The position numbers and the translations under genes were made by a program. From assembly GCA_036927565.1 (NCBI GenBank), contig JAYESD010000002.1:228367605-228431604 (forward strand): a stretch of 64,000 nt of DNA. Direction: 5' to 3'. The notes beneath the pieces are model-generated. The model searched no databases. It was not told where the DNA came from and worked only from the letters and a program-made list of their open reading frames with translations. The DNA is from Tuctoria greenei. Taxonomy: Eukaryota > Streptophyta > Magnoliopsida > Poales > Poaceae. Positions 56,115 to 64,000 of the stretch are shown in pieces (position 1 is the stretch's first letter; each line of letters starts with the position of its first letter).

Positions 56115-58453
56115 TTACAATTGATCTAGCAACAGGCTCCCCGCTTTCGCAAGAATGAACAAACCTCCATCACCTCTTGATATCCTCAGGTCTTTATCCA
56201 GGTAAGTTGTCAAGAGCCAAGACTGGCCTCTGCTGTTGCCAGGAATTTGTACCTTGAGAGGTGGCTGCCCTGAAATGATCCCTGCAATGCTAGCAAAGGC
56301 TTGCTGCAAAGGGTTCAGCGCCTGCTGTACTGGCCCCAGGCTGATCTTTTGCCCAAATATATCAACTTGTTCTGGAAGATCTACAGATGACGATATTGCA
56401 GGAGGCTGAAAGGTCCCTTCCTTGAATTGGACCTGCACTAAATCCAACGCTAGCATGTAAGTTTGTCCACACACTGTCATGACAGCTTATATACAAAATG
56501 AAGAAGCTAGAGACTGATAAAATATTACAAGAATAACATCTGGTCTGTACATTGAAATATCATTGCTAATCATATGGTGCATCATAATCTGACATAAAAC
56601 TAAACCTCAATTATGGTAACAATCATAATGCTAATGTACATTGCACATGTCCAGGCCAGTACAAAAAGTAAATATGTAGTAGCAACTGAAATAAATGAAT
56701 ATAAGATGGTCCTAATTTAAAAAAGGCAAAACAATTGCCGTCTCTGCTCTATAACTTTGACATTGACATTCAGGACTAGCAGTTCAGTACCTCTATCCTT
56801 GATGGACTTTGAACCTCAAAGGAAGCAGTTGCACTGAATGAAAATGAAGCGAATGGAGTTGAAAGAGTCGAAGCATTGACAATGGTCATGCTTTTTGAGT
56901 CAATTTCCTGAGATATCTGCTTTACTTTGACAAAAGGTGTTGCCCCAGCAGCTAGAATAGGCAGAAGCTCAGAATATGCTGTATAGCTACAAGTCAAACA
57001 ACCATAGACAATCAATACATATGGTTTACGTTTAGAGAAGTTGATCATATAAAGTTATCAAGATTCAAGACCAAAAATTAGTTGCACAAAAGAAATACTA
57101 AGAAACTAGAGAAGTAAAGGAGCAAAGGGCGTACCTAGGCCTGGTAAAGGGCTTCGGCCCACAGGCCTTTCACAAATTACACCAGCCCTTATTATGTTAG
57201 GCTAAAAATGAATAAAAATTTGGTCCGCCTAAATTCAGTCTGACCCTCCACACAGCTAGTTCATTTTTTCCAGCCCCAGTAACGAAGGCACCCACAGCGG
57301 GGTCTGGGGATGAGTTATTTCTAGACAGTCTTATCTCTGCTTTTGCAGAGAGGCTGGTTAATGAACTTGGTTATTAGAAGCAGAACATGCCGTGTGTGTG
57401 CATCTAGGAATGTACACAACATCATTTGTTTAATCTAGATTATGTTTTCTTTGAACAGTAGGGCAACCTTCATTCAAATTAAGAAAACAACAGTCACCTG
57501 ATGTACTCCTAGAAGTCCTAGTTACCTCTTGCAATGCCTATGTGCCCAAAGCACATTTCCTTGACCCCAAAGACGTCTCAGCACCGATATCCTTCACTTA
57601 GGGTTGTGCAAATCTTATAGCTAAGGAAGCAGTTCAGTTTCGAGTACAAAATCTAATACCTGTGGAGGTGCATTTGGAGCTAATCGATCAACCCCCAATC
57701 AATCATCAGAGGATTCAGTTTCAACCCCCCATCATCAGAACTAGAACTACATGGGTAAGTATCAGCTACAAGTTCATCACTCCCATCCACTGATGTATTG
57801 CTACGATCGAAACAAAGATTTCAGGTTTAGGGAAGAACTCACAGGAGGATCCAATTGCCGTCGAGTAGGTCCGGCGCCTCGATTGGCGCGGGCGTGGGGT
57901 TGGTCGCTTCAAGCTGCGTGACGAGCTCGACGACCTCCCCCCTGATCTCCGTGGACGCCCGGAACCCGAGCTCGGAACCGTACACGGTGTCCACCAGGCA
58001 CCGCTTCAGCTCCTCCCTCCTCTCCGCCGCCTCATCCTCCTGCGGCTCGCTCCCCACCAACGCCGGTGCCCGCTGGTCCTTCCCCCACTCGTCGTCGGTC
58101 CCGGGGCTAGGTGGGTCCGCTGCGGCAGACGGCTGGGTCTCGGGCTCCCCCGGCTCGCCCCCCTCGTCGGTGACGACGGGGCGGGAGTTCCCTGTGTCGG
58201 CGTCGCGGCCCCAATCGTCGTCGTCGATGGGCGGGTCCGGCTGCGAGGGGGACTCCATCGCGGACGGAGAGCTCTCGCCCCACTCGTCGGGGATCCCGCC
58301 CTCGAGACCCGGCCCCGCCGCCCCCGGCACGCGGCGGACGCGGAGGCCAAGGCGCGGGGTGCGGGAGCTGAGGCTGTGAGCTAGACGGGCGGCAGCGGCC
58401 GGGTAGGGGGGTAGGACGGGGAGGAGGGAGACGGCGGTGAAGAGGGGAGCCAT
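56115..58453 (-). CDS. Plastid-lipid-associated protein (fibrillin, PAP3/FBN2-like)
   Basis: Fibrillins are plastid lipid-binding proteins of plastoglobules and thylakoids, linked to stress tolerance. I traced three exons with GT..AG introns: 57843-58453, 56791-56986 and 56115-56432, totalling 1125 bp and 374 residues without a break. Residues 1-50 are Ala/Leu/Arg/Ser-rich with few acids, as in a chloroplast transit peptide. Residues 51-140 are an acidic linker with three DEWG or DDWG motifs (56-59, 79-82, 121-124). The PAP/fibrillin domain runs from about 146 to the end: LLDGNWILLYTAYSELLP across intron 1, then GQKISLGPVQQALNPLQQ, and the family-typical C-terminus TTYLDKDLRISRGDGGLF. Exon 1 is very GC-rich, typical of grasses. 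CACTA-B lies 638 bp downstream and CACTA-C about 1.9 kb upstream. It appears functional. Confidence 0.93.
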
Positions 58454-58565
58454 TCCCTTTGGCTGTTCAGTTGACTACACTTGCTTGGCTCTCGGTTCCA
58501 GGCAAAAGCAGCCCGGCTTGGCTAACTACAGCTGCTTTCTTTGAATGCGGCTTCTGTGATCGCGT
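58454..58565 (-). promoter_or_regulatory. Proximal upstream region of the fibrillin gene
   Basis: Only about 110 bases lie between the start codon and a MITE. I see no clear TATA box. The transcription start may therefore be close to or within the MITE; this is inference. Confidence 0.35.
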
Positions 58566-58708
58566 TCGGTGCTCTCGTAGTTACTTTCATTAGGTGGCAT
58601 ATTTTTATTGGTCTAACTTTTTCATATGGGTCCAGTCATCTCATAATGAACTAATAGAATCATGTTAGTCACCGGAGTACAGTTGAGAGCACGAAATTAG
58701 GAGCACCA
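58566..58708. mobile_element. MITE in the fibrillin upstream region
   Basis: About 143 bp, starting TCGGTGCTCTCGTAG and ending CTCGTGC-complement and GGAGCACC. Terminal inverted repeats around GGTGCTC are imperfect and the interior is AT-rich. The target duplication was not resolved. Confidence 0.55.
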
Positions 58709-59734
58709 AACCCGTATTCCTTGCCTTTGGATTCCTTTCGCGTCGGCGGTGGCGGTCCGACGAGTCGAGTGGCGGCAGTAGACCCGATGCTAAGCGCCAC
58801 GCCACGTGTTTGTTCGGATATTATTTGTGCGGCGCGGTAAGATTGGATGGGCTTGGCCCATCGTTTTCTCGTGGTCCTCTAATTCCTAACAATTTTTGGA
58901 CCATGCTCCTGACGAAGTGTTAGAGCTGCCTTTGGCAAACTGGCCATGGGTCTGAGGAAGTTTGGGCTGGCCTTAGATGAATGAGAATGCAGGCCCAAAT
59001 CCCATACAACTTATGACAATGGTAAAGGGATTTTTTTTCAAACATAGGCATTTTATTCAAAGTTTACGAAATGAAGATCGGTTTAAAAAATTATAGAAAT
59101 GAATATTAGTTGCCATTCACTACAGCAATGAGTCACCCGTGGCTAGGCGACTCATTGCTACAATGAATGGGTACTTTGGTGGCCGTGCGACTGATTCACC
59201 ATGAGGTGCATGCAAAAATTTTGTTTGCCAATCTTCCAGACCGCTCCTCCACAGATGGGTCACCCAGAACGAACCATTGGTGGGGACTTATGACAGTCGC
59301 CAGCCTATCTATGAGGGCCATTTTAATCACCCAAAATTCAGGGGAAAAAGGAGAGGAAAAGGGGGAGAAAGTTGCAAAGCCCAGCGCTGTAAACCTGAGC
59401 ACCAATTTCCAGTATGTTTTAATGTGTGCATTTATTTTACGTTGTAAATATGTTGACATATTTATTAATAGTAGGAGTAGCATACATACTACATTAGATA
59501 GTTTAGACTTTGGTACTTAGATATATGTAGTCATGTAATGAAGAAAATTTAGATAATTTAGACTTTGTTATATAGGAAATTTAGATTGGACTTGTATTAA
59601 TTTATGATTTATGTAATATTATACAATATGCACATACGAGAGCATTTGATTTATGTAATTATTTATATTTTACTAAATGTTTTTAAGATGAGTTATATGT
59701 GTTATTATTAACACAAATAATGATAACTTAGATA
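58709..59734. other. Intergenic host DNA
   Basis: No gene is supported. It contains a 64-bp imperfect hairpin (59108-59171), an A/G-rich run near 59340-59370 and AT-rich sequence after 59400. Confidence 0.45.
59108..59171. repeat. Short imperfect inverted repeat
   Basis: CCATTCACTACAGCAATGAG (59112-59131) pairs with CTCATTGCTACAATGAATGG (59150-59169), leaving a spacer of about 18 bases. It may be a tiny foldback element. Confidence 0.7.
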
Positions 59735-60308
59735 CGACTAGTGTCGATACCCTGCATACCAGGTATCTCTTCGTATCAGAAGAAGACGCGTTGAGTTCCA
59801 CCTTCCAGTATCGTGGACTTCTAGAGGCAACACGTGTCTCGTAGTGCCGGACCTGCCTTCCTTCTTAGGGTAGCTCCGGCACTGCCACGTGTCAAGAGGC
59901 ACCGAACCTGCCTCCCCGACTGGGGAAGCTCCGGTGCTGCCACATGTACAGTAGATCTGGACCTGCTTCCCCGCAGAGGGAAGCTCTGGAGCTGCCACGT
60001 ATCACACGCCTGGACCTATGTCTGCAACGGGAAGAGTGCGGGATCTCCAACGGTGCGAACATTCAAGGGCTATCAACTGACAGTTACAAGACCTAGTTAA
60101 CGCATCATTAATGCTATATTAATGATGCACGATCAGAGGACTGTCAAGACTGGTAACAATGCCATTAAGGCACGTTATCACGCTATTAACCACCCATAAC
60201 ACCATAGATCGTGTATAGGGCGGTTATTACAGCCAAGGCCACATGTCGGGCCATGGTGCACACTATAATAGTTAGTCCTTGGCATATAAAAGGTTTGCAT
60301 TGCACGGT
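59735..60308 (+). repeat. LTR-like fragment with three tandem units and TATA box
   Basis: Three units of ~60-65 bases carry GGACCTGCYT..GGGAAGCTCCGG..CTGCCACGTGT (about 59850, 59905 and 59960). Further on, GTTAGTCCTTGGCATATAAAAGG contributes a TATA-like box at 60283-60290. The fragment is cut by CACTA-C at 60309, so no terminus or partner is available. Family unknown. Confidence 0.5.
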
Positions 60309-60324
60309 CACTACAGGAATATCG

Positions 60325-60590
60325 ATCACTTACGTCGGCCAGAGCAACTTACGTCGGTCTGCCGACGTAAGTTAGTAACTTACGTCGGTGCCTGGTAGCC
60401 GACGTAAGTTAATTAAATTATGTCGGCTGACTGACGTAAGTAAAGGGACCGACATTAATAAATTTTACTGACGTCGGCACCGGCCCGCAGCCGACGTAAG
60501 TTAATCGACCGACGTAAATTAACACTAACTTACGTCGGCTCTGATGTCGGCCGACGTAAGTAACACCAGCCGACGTAAGTTGTTGTTAAA
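60325..60590. repeat. CACTA-C left subterminal repeats
   Basis: At least eight units of CTTACGTCGGC or GCCGACGTAAG occur in alternating orientation (for example 60330, 60350, 60361, 60380 and 60403). Confidence 0.93.
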
Positions 60591-61100
60591 CCTAACCGTG
60601 CGAGCGGTGCGCGCCGTTTCATTTCACGCCGCTCCCGCCCCGCCGACCCTCGAGCCGCCCCACCGCCGCCGACTACGAGCCACCCCGCCGCCCCTGCGCC
60701 CCGTCGCCGCCCCGCCGCCGGCACGCCGCCCCGCCATCGCCGCCCCACCGCCACCCCCCTCCCGCCCGCGGCCCCGCCCTCGCGGCACCGCCCCGACCCC
60801 CGCGACCCCGACCCCGCTGCCGGTCCGCCCCCGCCGCCTCTGCGCCGCCGCCGCCGGCCCGCCGCCGGTCCGCCCTCGCCGCCGCTGCGCCGCCACCCCC
60901 CGCCACCGCCCGGCCCCGCCGCCGCTGCCGGCCCGCCCCCAGCCCCGCCGCCCCTGTTGCGCCCTCGCCGCCCCTGCGCCTCCGCGCCCCAGCCACCGCC
61001 CGGCCCCGCCACCCCTGCGCTGCCGCTGTCGGCCCGCACCCGGCCCCGCCGGCCCTGCGCCCTCGCTGTCGGCTCGCCTCCGGCCGTCCCATCGATCAGG
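60591..61100. other. GC-rich, CCGCC-repeat leader of CACTA-C
   Basis: About 480 bases of CCGCCG/CCCCGCC-type low complexity. It stays open in several frames on both strands simply because of composition. The position equals that of the GC-rich block in CACTA-A, so a leader or first non-coding exon is likely. A possible splice donor (CAGGTACGC) follows at 61097-61105. Confidence 0.55.
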
Positions 61101-61199
61101 TACGCACTTCAATTTGGACTCTAAATTTAGTGCTTTCAAATACTTGTTATGCTATCGTTGTAGCCTAATTAGAATTGTTAGCTTGATATCGTGTTTTAT

Positions 61200-61530
61200 T
61201 GCTCAAGTGATTCTATGATGGCAGTGCTTGCTTAACTATTTATTTAATTATGGTTGTTAATTTGTTTAAATATGCTTAAGTGGTTTGTTATATTATGGTT
61301 AATTTGCTTAATTATGCATAATTAAGCTTAAGTGGTTTATTTAATTATGCTTAATTTGCTTATTTTTGCTTAATTTGCTTAATTATGCTTAGGTGTGGTT
61401 TATTTAATTATGTTTAATTATGCTTAAATTGCTTAAATTTGTTTAATTATGCTTAATTGGTTTATTTAAGTTGTTAATTTGCTTATGCGTTTAATTATGC
61501 TAAAGTAGTTTATCTATTTATTATTAAGTG
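61200..61530. repeat. AT-rich degenerate repeats (intron-like)
   Basis: Many imperfect copies of TTTAATTATGCTTAATTTGC, with no coding potential. It lies between the GC-rich leader and the transposase gene. Confidence 0.8.
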
Positions 61531-61732
61531 CTTAATTGCACCATGAGAAGGGGCAGCGTCGGGGGCGGCCCACTGTCGGGTGCCACGGCATCGCCGGTAG
61601 CTACAAGAGAGAGAGAAACTGTGGGTCGTGTGTAGGGGTGAGCAGAGGAGATCGGGGCGGCGGAGGAGCTCGAGGCGGTGGGCGACACGCAAAAGAAGCT
61701 CGCGCCGGCGGTGAACTGAGAAACGCGGTATA

Positions 61733-61921
61733 TAGTTATTAAGGCGTTGCATTAGCGACGCTAAAGCGGTAAGGCGCTCCGACATCGTAAGGCGTCCCTG
61801 TTGCCTTGCTTTCTAGGGTAAGGCGGTGGCGGCCAGGGAAGCCGGCGGCGGCAGGGAAAGCTGGCGCCGCGGAAGCAGGGGGATCCGTCGCCTTAAGTCG
61901 CCTTACCGCCTTAAGAACGTC
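61733..61921. repeat. Possible MITE with AAGGCG-type termini
   Basis: It begins TAGTTATTAAGGCG and ends CGCCTTAAGAACG on the same strand, giving imperfect inverted termini of about 11 bases. Several GTAAGGCG / CGCCTTAC units lie inside. The matching leader of CACTA-A lacks it. The target duplication is unclear. Confidence 0.45.
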
Positions 61922-62058
61922 AATGACCCGCGATTGTGTGGACGGTGGAAATGGATGTGGAATTGTCATCTAAGACCAACTTTCCTCTCAGTCTTTCTCT
62001 AGTTCTTTCCTCTCTCTTAAATGACCTCAAAATGAAAATGAGCAACGTAACCTATAGC

Positions 62059-64000
62059 ATGGGCGAAGACCGTAGTTGGATGTACACTGGTTGGAAGAGC
62101 AGAACTGGTGGTCACTCAGATGAGTGGTACGCCAAGACAAAAGCTTTTGTGGAACGAGCTTTTTCGTTGTCAAATAGCGATAAGGCGCGGTGCCCATGTA
62201 CGAAATGCCGAAACGGAACGTTTTTGGACAAAGTGGAACTTACGTTGCACTTGTGTCGAAACGGTTACGTGTCACATTATGAGTTGTGGAACTTCCACGG
62301 CGAGACAGCTTCTCAAGCTGTACAAGAAGTGGAAGCGGACAATGATGATGCTCAAGAGGTTGATATGATGGATGAGATGCTGGAAGCTATACGACCAGAG
62401 CTTACAGAAGATACTCAAACAGCAGAGGTTAAAGAGTTCTTCAAACGTCTGAAAGATTCAGAAGAGGCTCTGCATGAACACACTAAAATGTCAATCCTCA
62501 ATTTTGTGACTAGACTTATGGCAATTAAGTCTAAGTTCTTCTTTTCTAACAATTGTTACAACATGCTCATCGATTTGTTCAAAGATGCCCTTCCACAACC
62601 CAACAAAGTGCCTAAGGATATGTACAACTCGAAGAAAATTCTTTCTGGTCTCGGTATGAAGCACAAAAAGATTGATGTGTGTTCGGACAACTACATGCTT
62701 TTCTGGGGAGAGCATGCCAATGAGAACAAATGTTTGAAATGTGGTCAACCGAGATTTTTCGAAGTTGTTAATAATGATGGTAATACAGTGACGACGGAAG
62801 TCGCACGTAAGCAGCTTCGTTACTTACCTGTGACACCGAGGTTGAAGCGGCTGTTCCTTTCAAAAAAAAAAACAGCCAGACACATGAGATGGCACAAAGA
62901 AGGTGAGCGTGAGAACAATAGAGTCATGACGCACCCGTCCGATGGTGAGGCATGGAAGGCTCTGGACCGGTTCGACCCAGAATTTGCTCGTGAAGTGAGA
63001 AATGTTTGCATCGGGTTGGCGACAGATGGGTTCACGCCGTTCAGCACAAACGCCGCACCATACTCCTATTGGCCCGTCTTTGTCATTCCGTACAATCTTC
63101 CGCTAACCTTTTGCATGAAGAATGAGTTTATGTTTCTTAGCCTCATTGTACCTGGGCCAGATCATCCTGGGTCACGTCTCAACGTGATGTTGAAACCGTT
63201 GATCGAAGAGTTGAAAATGTTGTGGACAGGAGTCGAAGCGTACGACTGTTACAAGAAACAGAAATTCAACCTCCAAGTTGCTTATTTGTGGTCCGTTCAT
63301 GATTTTCCGGCATACGGCATGTTTTCTGGATGGAGCACTCATGGTCGGTTGATGTGTACGATATGTGCCTCGGACACCGATTGCTTTCGACTTACCCATG
63401 GAGGCAAGATATCTTAATTCGATTGTCATAGACGTTGGCTACCTCCGAATCACTTGTTTAGACAACAGAGAAATGTCTTCAGAAAGAACACCGTTGTCAC
63501 TAAAGGACCACCGAAACATCTTGACGGGTCAGAAATATCTGATATGTTGGACAAATTGGTGTCAGATGAAGGTCGTCCTGGATATTTCGAAGGTTACGGA
63601 GACAAACACAATTGGACTCACATATATGGACTTTGGGAGTTACCGTATGTGAAGTCGTTGATTCTAAGGCACAACATTGATGTTATGCATCAAGAGCGTA
63701 ACATGGCCGAATGTATCATAAGCACATGCATGGACATGACGGGCAAAACAAAAGACAATTTAAAGGCTCGAAAGGATCTTGCCGAGCTTTGTAACCGTCA
63801 AACTCTTGAGCTCTCCGAAAATGGTGGTAAACCACGCGCTCCTTTCTGTCTTCAACCTAAAGAGAAAAAAGAAGTTCTCGAATGGTTGCAAAGGTTGAAA
63901 TTCCCAGATGGTTACGCAGCTAGTCTGAGACGAGCCATGAATGTGAAAACGGGAAAGCTCATTGGGTTGAAGAGTCATGATTATCACATAATCATGGAAA
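62059..64000 (+). pseudogene. TNPD-like (tnp2) transposase of CACTA-C, one nonsense codon, 3' end outside window
   Basis: This is the catalytic CACTA transposase. I prefer the start at 62059 (MGEDRSWMYTGW) because CACTA-A starts there too; an upstream in-frame ATG exists at 61936. The transposase-associated domain covers residues 1-75 (CPCTKCRN). An acidic linker follows. The tnp2 domain (~190-480) shows CSDNYMLFW, LATDGFTPFS, VPGPDHPG and CASDTDCF. A single TAA at 63415-63417 sits where CACTA-A encodes Tyr (GKIS, then FDCHRRWLP). After it the same frame is open to the window end, through HNWTHIYGLWELPYVK and KSHDYHIIME. About 646 codons are visible with this one break. Confidence 0.9.

Larger units (their letters stand above)
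60309..64000 (+). mobile_element. CACTA-C: 5' part of an En/Spm-type transposon (runs off window)
   Basis: It starts CACTACAGGAATATCGATC at 60309, preceded by GGT (expected target duplication; the other end is outside). Subterminal repeats are based on CTTACGTCGGC. It contains a GC-rich leader, an AT-rich intron-like tract, and a TNPD-like gene very close in sequence to that of CACTA-A. Confidence 0.9.

Noticed and set aside
57855..58379. 174-codon plus-strand frame opposite fibrillin exon 1
   Set aside because: Antisense shadow of a GC-rich coding exon; the minus-strand product matches the fibrillin family through all three exons.
60544..61218. 224-codon Pro/Arg/Ala-rich frame, with three long frames on the other strand
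   Set aside because: CCGCC low complexity leaves nearly all frames open; it lies in the leader position of CACTA-C.

Overview
This is a repeat-dominated piece of a plant nuclear genome, almost certainly from a grass (Poaceae). The reasons are intron-containing genes on GC-rich first exons, a chloroplast fibrillin gene, three CACTA DNA transposons with grass-type subterminal repeats, a Sirevirus-type Ty1/copia element, a chromodomain Ty3/gypsy element and a Cassandra TRIM carrying 5S rRNA-like sequence. I saw no prokaryotic signal. Only one ordinary host gene is convincing: a three-exon plastid-lipid-associated protein (fibrillin) at 56115-58453 on the minus strand.

Layout, left to right. 1-1448: non-coding sequence ending in a Sirevirus-like LTR tip. 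1450-10117: a decayed Tekay/Del-like Ty3/gypsy chromovirus with two unequally truncated LTRs. 10391-10968: a Cassandra element. 10974-13998: degenerate repeats and a LINE ORF1-like remnant. 14008-24171: a complete CACTA element (here CACTA-A, target duplication TAT) inserted in that remnant; its TNPA-like gene is open through ten exons, but its TNPD transposase is broken. 25870-55476: a 29.6-kb CACTA element (CACTA-B, target duplication TCT). It carries a TNPD pseudogene reading left and a TNPA/Ulp1-type pseudogene reading right from a shared central promoter region, and it was later split by a 12.9-kb Sirevirus (32342-45196, target duplication ATTGC). 55477-60308: host DNA with the fibrillin gene. 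60309-64000: the 5' part of a third CACTA (CACTA-C), a sister of CACTA-A, running off the window.

The most striking item is inside CACTA-B. Between its left subterminal repeats and the 3' end of its TNPD gene lies an almost spacer-less inverted repeat of about 550 bp per arm (26257-27498). The arms are built from fragments of a CLASSY/DRD1-clade SNF2 gene, the chromatin remodellers that direct Pol IV and RNA-directed DNA methylation. A transposon carrying a hairpin against a silencing factor would be a plausible source of trans-acting small RNAs; that function is inference and needs small-RNA data.

Other notable points: a mirrored (divergent) promoter pair in CACTA-B flanking a 0.79-kb tandem array that carries subterminal-like palindromes; a Sirevirus with an extra partial unit and a third, 48-bp LTR tip, explained by tandem formation followed by deletion; the same 12-bp palindrome in LTRs of both a gypsy and a copia element; and two sister CACTA transposases whose subterminal motifs have diverged.

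Coordinates of splice sites, LTR ends and target duplications were read by eye. Family names rest on recognised motifs, not on a database search.
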